A stretch of DNA of 64,000 nucleotides. It comes from Arsenophonus sp052174475. Its GTDB lineage: Bacteria > Pseudomonadota > Gammaproteobacteria > Enterobacterales > Enterobacteriaceae. Position 1 is the first letter of the stretch; every line of letters begins with the position of its first letter. Of this stretch, positions 11,098 to 22,870 are shown piece after piece. Below the pieces are notes generated by a model. It saw nothing but the letters and a program-made list of their open reading frames with translations, searched no databases and was not told the DNA's origin. The position numbers and the translations under genes are program-made. The stretch lies in assembly GCA_052174475.1 (NCBI GenBank), contig JBQMRO010000023.1, positions 28,566 to 92,565 on the forward strand, given 5' to 3'.

Positions 11098-12494
11098 ACA
11101 GTTATGGCCCGTCTACGCTCTCCAGTCTTAATGCCATTCGTAAACCTATTCTCCATACTTAAATTGGATGTTGTTTACTTCTAGGATTAGAACAAGGTCA
11201 AATCCTCTAAGGCGGCATCTTCAGCTTTTTTGAGGATCCGGTATCAGTTTAAATACAATTGAAAGACTTGTTTTTCTTGAGCTACAGTGCTTCGCGCTTC
11301 GGTTTTATAACCTCACTGTCATAAAAAAGCTGATTCAATCAGATTCGTCATTCTTATTGACATCCAGTTCGTTGACAGGAAGCCATGAATGCCAGCCATT
11401 CTTCTTGCTCTTTCTCCAGTTTCCTCATTGTTGCAGGATACTTTACTAAAAACTTTACAAACAAAACATTAATGATTTTATTAGCGGCATCATGACTCGC
11501 TGTTAGCTAAATCTTCTGCAGCTCACCATTAATTTCGGTTGCACTCCTTTGGAGGAGTGAAGTCAACACATGAGTTGTTTTATCTACTCCGTAACGTTTG
11601 GTGTTACGTATCCTGAAATATCTTGGTATTGCATTCCAAAAACCAAAATCACTGTTTTTTTATAGTAAGTTTAGGATACGTAGTTAAGCCGCGCTTGCGC
11701 GGTCATTCATAAGTTCGGTTCAGTGCTTTTTCTGACTCTCAATAACCCTCTTTGCGCGCAACAAGTTTCTTATCCATCCATGCGCAGTGACACCGATGAT
11801 GAGCAACTGGCAAAGACGATCAGTTTACCTGACAGAACGATTATATCATCACCCACTAAGAATAAAGGTAGGTATATTACTTAAATGACGCAGATACAAT
11901 GCCTGTGCTCTTCAAAATATCGGTTTTTCAGTTTGCTGAAACCTCTTTACGAAAAAGGACTATGCATTTTTATTTAGAAGCGATCGTAGAGCAGAGCTTC
12001 ATAAAAATCACCGATAGAAATAATGCCTACCAGGATATAGGCCATGGTAGAAACTCTTTGCCGCTTTTGCACGCTTTAGATAAAACTGTAATAATGAGCT
12101 ATTGAGGGATATTCTGTTGCCAGTGTCATCTTTAGCCTTAAGCACTTTAATCTCAACATCGTCAATACCAGTCTGTATAGTTTTCTGCGGCAAATAACCG
12201 TTATTGAAACAATGCACAGGGATACCTGTTATCAACAAAGGCGGTATTCAGTATCTGCTCGCAGCATATATTTAAGATTAACCTCAACAAGGTGACTCAT
12301 CTGTGCTACCACTATTACTGATGAATTCATACAAGAGATTATAGGTGATATCTGATTTTAGGAATACCTGCAAGGTAGATTTTTCATAAAATATTATCTC
12401 CTATTATTAGAGTTATTCATTAAATCAATCAATAGGATACACACTAGGGTCGCAGAAGTCTCATACACTAGAAATAAGCATAACTTTTTTATTT
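11098..12494 (-). mobile_element. IS256-type element, near full length but decayed, copy 2b
   Basis: Inverted relative to copy 2a and joined to it tail to tail. It holds the best N-terminal piece in the window: 12008-12238 (minus) reads GYLPQKTIQTGIDDVEIKV and, further on, SLLQFYLKRAKAAKSFYHG. Both copies share the same unusual KAKDDTGNRISLNS stretch, so 2a and 2b are more alike than other pairs and may derive from one local event. Stops and frameshifts elsewhere leave no full frame. Confidence 0.78.
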
Positions 12495-12607
12495 TTATGC
12501 ATAAATAAAAACTCGTTATAATAAATTTATATAAAATAATAAATAATATCGTATAAAAAATCATATTAATTTTTTTAATTTAAATAATTATCAATTCTAA
12601 TCAATGA

Positions 12608-13522
12608 TTAGCAATCAAATCTATTTTTTACCCATGCGGAAAATTCGTTGCCTAAAAATTCATGTTGCATACTATATTCAACAAATGCTTTCATATAACC
12701 CAATTTATTACCACAATCATGACTATTACCTTGTAAATGATAAGCTTCAACGGTTTCTTCTTTTATTAACATTTCAATCGCGTCAGTTAATTGGATTTCA
12801 TCATATGCACCCAGTTGTGTTTTCTTTAATAAAGACCATATTTTTTTTGAAAATACATAACGACCTACAATAGATAGGTTAGATGGTGCCTGATCAATTT
12901 TAGGTTTTTCAACAACACCTTTAATAACTTTGCTTTCACCGGGTTTTAATTCATACCTATCACAATCCACAACACCATAATTGGATATAGATTCCTTTGG
13001 TACAGGCTCAACAAGAATTTGGCTGGCTGATGTTTCATGATAACGTTTCAACATCGCAGTTAAATTGTACTGTTTCAAATCCGATGAATATTGATCAATA
13101 ATTACATCAGGTAAAACCACAGTAAAAGGCTCTTCTCCTACCAATGGTTTGGCACATAAAATAGCATGACCAAGACCTTTTGCGATACCTTGTCTTGTTT
13201 GCATGATTGTGACATGATTTGGACATATAGATTGTACATCATTTAATAATTGCCGTTTAACTCGCTTTTCTAAAATCGCTTCTAGTTCAAAACTAGTATC
13301 AAAATGGTTTTCTATTGAATTCTTTGAAGAGTGAGTAACTAAGATAATTTCATAAATACCAGCAGATATACATTCATTTACTACATACTGAATAAGTGGT
13401 TTATCCGCTAAAGGCAACATTTCTTTAGGAATCGCTTTTGTTGCCGGCAACATACGAGTTCCTAATCCAGCGACAGGTATAACTGCTTTGATAACTTTTT
13501 TTGCTGCTTTTTTTAATTGCAT
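12608..13522 (-). CDS. galU: GalU, UTP-glucose-1-phosphate uridylyltransferase
   Basis: Makes UDP-glucose from UTP and glucose-1-phosphate in the cytoplasm, feeding LPS core, osmoregulated glucans and other sugar donors. The 304-residue product is full length (302 in E. coli). The nucleotidyltransferase signature GLGTRMLPATKAIPKEMLPL is near residues 15-35. Other family blocks, VTHSSKNSIENHFDTSFELE, GLGHAILCAKP, VEKPK and DEIQLTDAI, are all present. An in-frame TTG at 13546 would add eight residues, but the ATG at 13522 matches the family. No strong Shine-Dalgarno is visible. The C-terminus is slightly divergent (WVKNRFDC). In relatives galU faces hns; here the upstream 440 bp hold no gene. 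Confidence 0.95.
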   Translation of the reverse strand: MQLKKAAKKVIKAVIPVAGLGTRMLPATKAIPKEMLPLADKPLIQYVVNECISAGIYEIILVTHSSKNSIENHFDTSFELEAILEKRVKRQLLNDVQSICPNHVTIMQTRQGIAKGLGHAILCAKPLVGEEPFTVVLPDVIIDQYSSDLKQYNLTAMLKRYHETSASQILVEPVPKESISNYGVVDCDRYELKPGESKVIKGVVEKPKIDQAPSNLSIVGRYVFSKKIWSLLKKTQLGAYDEIQLTDAIEMLIKEETVEAYHLQGNSHDCGNKLGYMKAFVEYSMQHEFLGNEFSAWVKNRFDC

Positions 13523-13546
13523 TTTTTCTAAGTTACCTAAATACAA

Positions 13547-13983
13547 TATGCTAATGTAAATGTGGTTGATAGATTTTCAACAATCTTTATATGAAATTTA
13601 TCAGTAAAATATACTAAATAAATAGCAAACTAGAGAAGTTTTGGTCTAGGTTAAAAAATTCTGAGAAAAGTGAGTAATTAGAACATTTCTATCAATGGAT
13701 TAAACATTAAAATAACTTGATGTTTATTATTCCATATTTTAGATTGCCAATCTATTCCTTTTCATTATTTGCTAATAAGCTATCAATTATAAGTTATTAT
13801 TTATAAGCTATTGATTATAAGCCATCTTATGGTTTAAGATGATAATAATTTGATTTCTTTATTTTTAGTGTTTAGCTTTAGATTAAATCCTGCTAAAGGA
13901 AGCAGGATTCTTTAGATTTCAATATGAAATTAACCTAATAAATTAGAAATTGTCCTTTAATACTCAAATTCCATTAAAGTAGA
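13547..13983. other. intergenic stretch upstream of galU, lost neighbour
   Basis: AT-rich and without a frame. galU is normally divergent from hns; I see no H-NS coding trace, but the terminator-like hairpin at 13886-13909 could be what remains of that locus (inference). The galU promoter must lie between 13522 and about 13650; no clear -35/-10 pair stands out. Confidence 0.4.
13886..13909 (+). terminator. terminator-like hairpin, orphan
   Basis: AATCCTGCT pairs with AGCAGGATT (9 bp) around AAAGGA, followed by CTTTAGATTT. Well preserved, although no gene now precedes it. Confidence 0.5.
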
Positions 13984-15290
13984 GTTATGTTTATTTTGGT
14001 GTATGAAGTTTCCAAGATGGTGGCGTATCCTGCTGATTAATTTCATGGATAATTTAAACAACAAAGAGATGATATGCCATGAAAAAGTCTACTCTATAGG
14101 TCTCTGCGAGACTAGATATCGCTATGATTCTTTGCATGAACTTATTTGTAATGCTACCTGGAGCTGGTAGGTAGTCTAGTTAAGACTGAGCTCTAGGAGA
14201 TGTTGAAACAGCATACTCAACGCTACCTTCTCAAATGTAGCGTAAGACGTCGACCGTAACGGTTATTTACCCCTGCAAACCTATAAGATGAGTATTGAGG
14301 ATGTTGAGATTAAAGTGCTTAAAGTTAAAAGGGGATCGCAGCGATAACAGAATATCATTAAAGAACTCGTTACTACCTTAACTGATGTGTGCAAAGGTGG
14401 CGAAGAGTTTGCTATTACCCTGCTCTATATATGCAGGGCATATATATCAGTGATTTTCATGAAGTTCTGTAGGTATTTTTCGATAAAAAGTAGCAATATT
14501 GTACTTGTGTAATTTAACCGATACCGCTATATTTATTTCTGTGCCGATGACACAGAATTTTCTGTAAGGTAAGATGATCGCCCTTTGCCTACTGCTTAAT
14601 TATCAATATCACTGTAGATGGACATAAAAAGCTTGTTGTACTAGACGATGCTTATCGAAATTTAGCATGGAACTGATCCAAACTTATTAATACCTTAGAT
14701 TGCACGGATTAATCTATATCTCCCAGGTTTGATACTGGGGATGTAGGTACACTTTTTTGTGGAATGAGCAATCCTAAAGATATTTCTTGATGCGCAGCAT
14801 CAATGCTGTTGGCTACAAAACAGCTGATGTACTTTCCTTTACCCTTCCAAGGGTAAGGTAGTATAGAAAATTAAGGTGATTTTGTGGGAGTTATGCTAGC
14901 ATAGAGTTGATGCTATACCGATAATAAATCCCTTGATATTTTGTTGGCAAAATTATCAGCATAAGTATCTTTACAGTGATGAAGAAACTGAAAAAGATTA
15001 AGAAGAACGGTTGACACTCTGCACCTTCCCGTTAGTACACTTTGCGTCAACAAAAATAACGAATCTAATTAAATCGGTTTTTGCGACAGTAGGATACGAA
15101 GCCGATGCACGAAAAGCGCTATTGCTAAAGAATAATAAGTCTTTTAATGGTACTTAAGTTGCTTTTGTTTGTTCAGACAAGCTGGAAATGGGTAAGGAGA
15201 TTTGACCTGTATTGACTCTGCTGTTAAATAATACCCCTATTTATAATGGGGGAGAAGAGATTTATAAAGCTTAATAACAAAGCTTAACAT
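13984..15290 (+). mobile_element. IS256-type element, decayed, copy 3
   Basis: Left end GTTATGTTTATTTTGGTGTA at 13985; the VEIKV-coding string GTTGAGATTAAAGTGCTTAA is at 14302. The C-terminal region is recognisable to about 15260 through the CTTGATATTTTGTTGGCAAA block at about 14932-14951, shared with copies 6 and 7. The right end is more rearranged than in other copies (a GGGGGAG insertion near 15250). Confidence 0.72.
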
Positions 15291-15569
15291 GACCGCCATG
15301 TAGCAGGTTACTAATAATTTTCATAAATTATCTCCAATAATATTAATAACATCCATTTAATAATAACATTTCTTAAATTACTATTTGTTTTAAGGTTTTT
15401 GCAAGTTTATTTTAATGTTCATTAAATGAATAAAATTAAAAATTCTATTTTTAAAACTATAAATAAATGGAAAGTATTTTTATAGAAAAGTTTCTATGAA
15501 GTAATATTTCACTTTTTATAAAATTTTGGTTATTTTTTATATAAATAATATTTAACAGAATAAATCAGT
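15291..15569. other. spacer; possible 5' end of a gene cut by the IS256 copy
   Basis: On the minus strand GGAGATAATTT precedes an ATG at 15324 that opens MKIISNLLHGGHVKL before a stop at the IS boundary. The ribosome site is good, so this may be the start of a gene truncated by the insertion; I do not recognise it. The remainder is AT-rich non-coding DNA. Confidence 0.3.
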
Positions 15570-16317
15570 TTAAAATAGATAAATATCAAAACGATGATTT
15601 TTAGTTTTGATCATTGCTTGTGGAGAAATTGCTGCTAGGTGGGATGCATAATTGGGTCGTTTAACCACAACACGGCGTTTAGCTATCGTCATTGCAGGAA
15701 TTAAAAGATTGTTAGAATCTTCATCATTACCAACAAGAGTTTGAAGAATTGACATTTCTTTTTTACTAAGGCACTTTTTTGTCGATGGGGATACATTGGA
15801 TCGAGATAAACTACATCTGGTTCGGGTGATAGTGTTATTAATGCGTAAATGCTTGATGCGTGTAGCAATCTCATTCTTTGTTTTAACCAAATTCCTATCT
15901 CAGGATCAGCATAACCGCGTTGTAATCCGTCATAAAGAAGTGCTGCAACTACGGCATGACGTTAATACAGCCGTATTTTACATCCTAGTGCTGCAAGGAT
16001 AAAAGCATCCCTGCCAAGACCAGCAGTAGCATCAACAATCGTGGGGTAATAGAATTTTTTGATGCCAACTGCTTTTGCAATAGCTTCATTGCGCCCACCA
16101 CCAAATTTACGTCTGTATCTCATTGCCCCTAAAATAAAATCAACATAAACGCCGCCTAATTTAGGTTCGTATATTTTTTTAGTTGTAAATTCTCAGGTGT
16201 TAGTACTAATGCCATTAATGCGGAAGGTGTATGCTTAAGTTTCCATTTATCAGCAATAACTAACAAGGCACCGTGAGAAGCCCCAGGTTCGCAAATTAAT
16301 TGAATATCAATTGCCAT
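15570..16317 (-). pseudogene. rsmJ: rsmJ, 16S rRNA m2G1516 methyltransferase, recently broken
   Basis: Almost the whole protein can be read if three lesions are bridged. From ATG 16317: MAIDIQLICEPGASHGALLV, then TPENLQLKK. A one-base loss in an A7 tract (16174-16180) shifts the frame before YEPKLGGVYVDF. RYRRKFGGGRNEAIAKAVGI and the SAM-site VDATAGLGRDAFILAA follow, then a TAA at 15962-15964 where the family has Glu. A second one-base loss in an A6 tract (15759-15764) precedes KKEMSILQTLVG, KRRVVVKRPNYA and the terminal HRFDIYLF. The start codon directly abuts the prlC stop (no gap), the same prlC-rsmJ order as in E. coli. Loss should leave G1516 of 16S rRNA unmethylated, which is tolerated in E. 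coli. Confidence 0.9.
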
Positions 16318-18360
16318 TTATTCATTGATACCATAAGTTTGTAACATTGCATCTATATTAGGTTTTCTTCCTCGGAAACGTTCAAAGAGAACCATAGTGT
16401 CTTCTGAACCACCACGACTTAAAATATTATCAAGAAATGATAACCAAGTACTGCGATTAAAAATACCTTCATCGGTAAATCGTGAAAATGCGTCGGCGGA
16501 TAAAACGGCGGCCCATAAATAACTATAGTAACCGGCAGCATAACTACCAGCAAAAATATGACTAAATGCATGAGAAAAACGATCCCATTTAAATGAAGGT
16601 ACTACAGCAACCTGTTGTTTAACTGATTTTAATATTGATAAAATTTGATCTCCTTTTCCTGGAGAAAATTCAGTATGTAATCGAAAATCAAACAAGGAAA
16701 ATTCTAATTGACGAAGAATAAACATTGCGGCTTGATAATTTTTAGCTGCTAGCATGTTAGCTAACATTAATTTTGATAAAGGTTCACCTGTTTTATAATG
16801 ACCTGATATAAAAGCAAGTGCTTGAGGCTCCCAACACCAATTTTCCATAAGTTGGCTGGGTAGTTCGACAGCATCCCATGGCACGCCATTAATACCAGCA
16901 ACATCTGCTACGTCAATTTGGGTTAACATATGATGTAAACTATGGCCAAATTCATGAAATAGCGTAATCATTTCATCATGAGTAAACAGCGAGGGTTTAT
17001 CACCAATTGGTTGATTAAAATTACAAGTTAGGTAAGCCACAGGTTTTTGATAACTGCCATCGGCATATTTTAATCTTCCTGCGCAAGCATTCATCCAGGC
17101 ACCGCCACGTTTATGTTCTCGAGAATAGAGATCTAAATAGAAGCTGCAAGATAAATCACCGCGTTCATCATATAATTCAAAGAAACGCACATCGGGATGC
17201 CATATCTCCACATCATGGCGCTCTTTAACTGTTAAACCATAAATTCTATTAATGATTTCGAATAGACCTTTGATAACCAGTTGTTCTGGGAAATAGGCTC
17301 GTAGTTGTTCATGATTAATTGAAAATTTATGCTGTTTTTGTTTTTCACTATAATAAACTAGATCCCAGGGCTCAAGTTTCTTAATTCCGTACTGATCCTT
17401 AGCAAATTGAATCAATTCAGTAAGCTCCTTTTTACCTTGGTGGTAGGCTCGTTGAGTAAGATTGGTAAGAAAATCTATAACCTGTTTTGGTGATTCGGCC
17501 ATTTTAGTGACTAGCGATTTTTCAGCAAAATTATTAAAACCAAGTAATTGAGCTAATTCGTAACGTAACGCTAAAATTTTGTCCATAATATCACTATTAT
17601 CCCATTTAGCAGCATTTGGTGCTTGATCAGAAGCACGGGTATTATATGCGTAATGCATTTCTTGTCGTAGTTCATGATTATCAGCATAAGTCATAATTGA
17701 TAGATAACTCGGCATATTCAACGTGAATAACCAGCCTTCTTCTCCTTTAGATTTAGCTAATGCTTTTGCTGCTAAAAGAGCATTTTCTGGTATACCATTT
17801 AGCTTATCGCAATCTTTAATCAGTTTCATCCAACCCATCGTTGCATCTAACACATTATTGCTAAACTTATTTTTTAATTTGGCAATTTGAATAGCAATTT
17901 CACCATAACGTTTCTTTTTTTCTGCTGATAAACCAATACCAGATAATTCAAAATTACGTAACGTATTCTCAATTGATTTACGTTGTGCTGGGTTGAGTGT
18001 ATCAAATTCAGCACTATTTTTTAGTGATTTATAAGCTTGGTAAAGACCGGTATGTTGTCTTACCCAGGTACTAAATTTCGATAGCATAGGTAAACAGGTA
18101 TCATAAACTTGTCGTAATTCAGTGCTGTTTTTTACAGCATTGAGATGAGCAACTGGTGACCAGGCTCGGGATAGTTTATTGTTAGCTTCTTCTAATGGTT
18201 GACATAAATTATTCCAGTTAAAAGTGCTATTTTCTTTAAGTAAGCTCTCAATTATCTGCTGATAGCTATTTAATACAGTTTTTATAGCAGGCATCACATC
18301 TTGCGGTGTAATGGCTGAAAAATGAGGTAATACAGATTTTGTTAGTAAAGGATTTGTCAT
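16318..18360 (-). CDS. prlC: PrlC / oligopeptidase A, M3 zinc metallopeptidase
   Basis: A cytosolic oligopeptidase that degrades signal-peptide fragments and other short peptides. At 680 residues it is exactly the length of the E. coli enzyme and aligns throughout, starting MTNPLLTK. The zinc site is intact in LFHEFGHSLHHML near residue 470, with the downstream Glu in WDAVELPSQLMENWCWEPQ. The C-terminal substrate-side motif FAGSYAAGYYSYLWA is present (the usual WAD is WAA). AGGAT lies at a good distance before ATG 18360. The stop TAA at 16318-16320 abuts the ATG of the dead rsmJ, so prlC is now effectively the last working gene of the operon. Confidence 0.96.
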   Translation of the reverse strand: MTNPLLTKSVLPHFSAITPQDVMPAIKTVLNSYQQIIESLLKENSTFNWNNLCQPLEEANNKLSRAWSPVAHLNAVKNSTELRQVYDTCLPMLSKFSTWVRQHTGLYQAYKSLKNSAEFDTLNPAQRKSIENTLRNFELSGIGLSAEKKKRYGEIAIQIAKLKNKFSNNVLDATMGWMKLIKDCDKLNGIPENALLAAKALAKSKGEEGWLFTLNMPSYLSIMTYADNHELRQEMHYAYNTRASDQAPNAAKWDNSDIMDKILALRYELAQLLGFNNFAEKSLVTKMAESPKQVIDFLTNLTQRAYHQGKKELTELIQFAKDQYGIKKLEPWDLVYYSEKQKQHKFSINHEQLRAYFPEQLVIKGLFEIINRIYGLTVKERHDVEIWHPDVRFFELYDERGDLSCSFYLDLYSREHKRGGAWMNACAGRLKYADGSYQKPVAYLTCNFNQPIGDKPSLFTHDEMITLFHEFGHSLHHMLTQIDVADVAGINGVPWDAVELPSQLMENWCWEPQALAFISGHYKTGEPLSKLMLANMLAAKNYQAAMFILRQLEFSLFDFRLHTEFSPGKGDQILSILKSVKQQVAVVPSFKWDRFSHAFSHIFAGSYAAGYYSYLWAAVLSADAFSRFTDEGIFNRSTWLSFLDNILSRGGSEDTMVLFERFRGRKPNIDAMLQTYGINE

Positions 18361-18494
18361 AATAAAATATCCTGTAAGTAATTTACTATCTAAGTTAGAT
18401 ATAATTAATATAAATAAGAGATGTAATTAAGATGTGGCTACAAACACCTGAATTCAATATTAGAATAGATATTTTATCTATTTTTAGACGATAT

Positions 18495-19495
18495 TGACAA
18501 AGGTTGTTACTCTGTTTGCAGAGTGATTTCTAGCCACATCTATATCACAATTCTTGTGATTCAAATAATCTACTACCAGAATAGATAATTCGGTAAATAA
18601 TAACCCTACGTCATTGAATCTATTCAAACATTCTTTTAATTAGCTGATATAACTGTTCACATTTTAAATCTGGAATTCCTTACCAATAACTTTATGTTTA
18701 CTTAATATTATTAGACGATGGTAACTAATTTCATGTTCGCTAGCAAAGGCTTCGTATTATTGCTTCTATTAAAAAAGGATGGATTCTTTATCAATAATTG
18801 ACTAAAAAACGGATAACACCATCTGCATTAAATTCTTTAAGAGTCTCATTGCTCACATAACATCCTGTCAGTTAAGAGCGTAATTCGTTTTTTCTTTTTA
18901 TCTCCTTCCTCTTTGCATTTTCTATCTTTCCTATGTAGAATATAACACTTCCATTTAAAGAGTTTAGAAGAAAATGTTTCATTAATTTCAAGAATACCAC
19001 TTAGATTTATGTTAGCTGTCGCCGCTGAAATAAGGAGAAGCAGCGATATTTAAAGGTTGTTTTAAATCAATATCTATTTGTTTCGCTGACTCCTATAAAG
19101 TAAAGCTATTCAACATACATCGCAGATAACTAAACCATTTATCCTTGTAATGTAGTTTTATCAGAGAATTTTCAGTAAGATTGTTAAATCTTATTCTGGA
19201 ATAGAGAATTTCTCAACGATATCGCTGTAACCATAATGAATATCGCTATCGGATAAGATTTTTAGTGTGACAATGTGAGGAGGATAAAGTGGAGTGAGTT
19301 GTTTCAATGAATAGATCGACATCATCTAACATATTGTCGCCGAGACAACTAATGAGATACAGTTTTATATTGATAGGGAATAAAATAAGTCTTTTTTTGA
19401 TCTGTATGACTGTTTACTTTTTCATGGCAACCTCTGTAGCGAAAATCTTTCATACAGTATAATGGATTTATATTAACAACTTTTTCCAAGATAAC
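18495..19495 (-). mobile_element. IS1595-type element, decayed, copy 2
   Basis: Reverse-strand copy; the right border (element 5' end) is ...TTTTTCCAAGATAACC at about 19480-19492. The block coding for 'VE-DE-FF-ES-K' lies near 18940-19000, with CTTTAAATGG and CCTATGTAGAAT shared with the copies at 38.4, 44.1 and 52.6 kb. It is followed after 70 bp by an IS91-like copy on the opposite strand, an arrangement repeated at 38.0-40.7 kb. Confidence 0.68.
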
Positions 19496-19564
19496 CTATT
19501 TCTTTAGGAAATAGTCTAAATGACTCGTAAAAAGTCTTTTAGAAAATGTAAAACCAGAAAATTG

Positions 19565-21205
19565 TGGCACACTATTCATAACTTCCTGTGTTAAACTCCT
19601 ACTTATCCAAAGCGATTTATGATTACTTTTCTATCTGAAAAGCACTTACGATATAAGCCACTGAATTTTTTATAACACCTAAAAAGAAGGCCATACAGCA
19701 ATGCAACCGATTTTGAACCCCAATTTTTCGTAAGGCAAATTATTTGCTTATAGTAACGATTATCTATGATTTTGAGAGCAAGGGGGGGAGAACCCCTTCT
19801 TTAGGCTAAAACCGCTGATATGTAAATACAATTATACTAAAGCAATGACTTATATATGCCTGCCAAAAAATTCATCACCTATATAGAACTTCTGGGTTAT
19901 CCAAATTTCTTGCCAACATTAGAAAAACGCAAAAATAACTGGACTGACAGATCTAAGAAATGCAAACAGGATTACCATTTATACCTCATTAGCAAAAATG
20001 ATCCATAGGATCATATACTCCTATGTATATCCCTCTCACTACGTAAGTTGCTTTTAGTATTGATGATGGCTAGAATAAATTTATTAAAAATAACGTAAAA
20101 GTGCAAATTCCTAGACGGCATCCATCTATATACCGCACAGCCTGCCTATGGACTTGCACCATTTTAGGTGTCCAACACTACTAGTATTGCCTCTCCTTAA
20201 TGTTTTCAGCGCCGTTTTCTGACAAATCTGCAAATCAAAAGCCTGCAGTTCATGTGGCATTAAAGCTACTGAGGAGCAGTTAGCAGAGCAGGGTTAACTC
20301 TTATCTGACTGCAACTTGCAACATATTACTTTAACTATAGCCTATCCTCTTTAGTTTTTTAACAATAACTGTTTGCGACTTGATGCCTTGTTTCGCACCT
20401 CATTTGTGTTCTATCTGCAGTAGAGGAGCGCAAATAAAATATTGAAATTAGTATCTTTTATGCTTTTTACACTTATGGTTGATAAATTAATTAACATCTG
20501 TATTTTTATGTCTCCGGTCACCTCGTGACTGTCTGGATATCAAATATGCTGTATGGGGTAAGGTGTTTTTCAAAAAAAAGAGCGATCGAAGGGATCTAGC
20601 GAGTCGCTATCATCCGCATACTACTTCACAACTATGACCTGATAAATCCAGGTAGTTTTTCTGGTCTTGTGGCATATCTGCACCAGAAAGAAATGTCAGT
20701 GTAACTAAAATCACAAGTACGGGTGTTACTAGAGAAAGTTAACTCCGCTAAAAAGATGAAAAAGTAGAGTGAGATAGTCTAAAGCACCTCTAGCTCTACC
20801 TTAAATATCTCGATATTAAAGTTAAAAATACGGCATTACCGAACAGAGTGGTTGTACATTATTACTCTATAACTCCACCGCACTTAACAACACTGGTAGC
20901 AGACTCTAACGCAGGAAGAGATGATTAGCATTATATTAGTCAGGTTTCGCTTAAGTGTTTTACTATGGTGCGTCATTTATTTATTCTCGAATTATAAACG
21001 GGGTGTCACTATTATCGAAGGTATATAAGATACTGGAGATTGAAGACCCGTAAAACCTAAGAAACCAGGGTTTCTACGTGCTGACAAAATGATTTTTACG
21101 AACAGATTTGTACAAATGTATTATACCTATCGACAAGTTTACCATTAGCGCTACTAAAAAAAAGGGGGTAAACAGGTAATGAAATTATTGTCAGAAAGAA
21201 TGTAT
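19565..21205 (+). mobile_element. IS91-like (Y2 transposase) element, decayed, copy 2
   Basis: The family is inferred by combining copies: a zinc-ribbon segment (CSLCGFKTTE at about 26015), then a LPHSYWQQITFSMPHLL-type run typical of 'TLP/TVP-L--LFF' in IS91/ISCR transposases, and a late VKYL-RYFK...SASKLRHYEG segment (about 26520-26620 and 40280-40400) equivalent to 'VNYLGRYLKRPPVSASRLRHY'. In this copy the ribbon lies near 20220-20280 and the late motif near 20720-20850. All frames are interrupted. Confidence 0.62.
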
Positions 21206-21837
21206 AAAATAAAAACAAGGTTTACTAAAATAAAATTATAGTTAATTTTAATAAAATTATGAGGTGATAAAAATCATACTATTCGAAAAAGCTTTAATTT
21301 GCAATAGATAAAAATAAACCGATTTTATCTGTTTTTAGCAAAAAAAAAAAAAAAAAAGAGTAATCAAGTTCCTTAACTATCAAATAATTGATATTCAGAT
21401 GGGATTAATTTGTAGAATATGGTTTTTATTTGTCCGTTTTCTTTGATTTATACTTTAGTAGTGGTTGCGTTGCCGACGATAATGACGATGCGCATTATGG
21501 AGTTCACGATCTTTTCTTTATTAACGCTATATATTGAAGTTTTGCATACTTTAGATCCCTTCGTATTATGGTTTTTCTGGATTAAATAAACCACAATACA
21601 CTCTGGTATCACCATTTTTTATTACATATTGCCGTATGGCTGAATGATAAATAGCTTTCAGTGTTACAATTAATTTTTACAGGCTAAATATATTTAGATG
21701 TGATAATGATGCAGACAATAATAACATCAATTTATGAACAGTATTTATGCTAGCTAACGATATTTATCGTGAGTGAATTCACCGTTTAAGTTTTTCTTCA
21801 TTAATATCTTGCTTTTTAGCTATTAGTGATATAGGTT
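21206..21837. other. spacer between two IS copies, with an A18 run
   Basis: No gene recognised. A homopolymer of 18 A lies at 21340-21357, the longest in the window. The plus strand after 21450 has a short open run (VVALPTIMTMRIMEFTIFSL) that I cannot assign. Confidence 0.4.
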
Positions 21838-22870
21838 TATGTTGGAAAAAAGTTATCGGTAAAAATCTTTAATACTGGATGAAGGATTTCTTCTATAGAA
21901 TTTATCATAAAAAATAAAGAGTTATACAGATCAAAGACACTCTTTCCTTACTACTTCATGCCAACATAAAACTGCATCTCATTAGTTAGTTCGGTGATAA
22001 TCTGTTAGATAATTTCGATTTATACATTCAATTAACTGATTCCACTTTAATCCTTCCCATATCATCACAATGAACATATCCCCACTGTTGGGGAAATTCA
22101 TTAGGGTTTCAGCGATATTGTTCTAAAAATCCCAGATTGCAGAAAAATATTTACCAATTTTACTGAAAGTAAGATGATGAAACTACATCACAAAGATAAA
22201 TGGTTTAGTTATATTTGATGTACGTTGAATAGACTGACTTTATGGAGCTCAGAAAAACAAATAGATATCGATGTAAAACAACGTTTAAATGGAGTCGCTT
22301 TTCCTTATTTCAGCGGCAACAGCTAACGTAAATCTAAGTGGTATTCTTGAAATCAATGAAACATTTTCTTTTAAATCCTTTAAAAGGAAGTGTTATATTC
22401 CACATAGGAAAGATAGAAAATACAGAGAGTAAGGAGATAAAAGGAAAAAACGAATTGTGCTCTTAATTGACAGGATATCATGTGAGCGATGAGATTCTTA
22501 AAGAGTTTAATGCAGAATGTGTTAGACTTTTTTTAGCTAATCTTTAATAATTAGTTCATATTTTATTTGAATGGAGCTAAATAGTACGAAATATTTGCCA
22601 GCAACTATGAAATTAGTCACCATCGCGTTTAATAAAATTGAATAATCAGAGAGTTATTGGTAATGAATTCCAGATTCAAAATGTAAACAGTTATATTAGT
22701 AAATTAAAAGGCTGTCTGAGTAGATTCTGTGATATAAAAATCATTATTTTATTTATACATGGAATATCTTCTGGAGAAGATTGTTTGAAACCGCAACAAT
22801 TGAAATGCAGACGTGCCTACAAATTCCTCTACAAGAAAAAAATAATAACTTTTGTTAGCAACACGCCCTG
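21838..22870 (+). mobile_element. IS1595-type element, decayed, copy 3
   Basis: Starts with TTATGTTGGAAAAAAG. The 77-codon frame at 22638-22871 reads NNQRVIGNEFQIQNVNSYIS then KLKGCLSRF, the 'HIQNVN-Y-SRLK-W--RFHG' core of IS1595-family transposases. Upstream, 22290-22420 carries the DE-containing block (in another frame, LKSMKHFLLNPLKGS). This is the best C-terminal piece of the family here. Confidence 0.72.

Noticed and set aside
21340..21357. A18 homopolymer as a possible phase-variation tract
   Set aside because: It is not within or just before any open frame, so no gene could be switched by its length.
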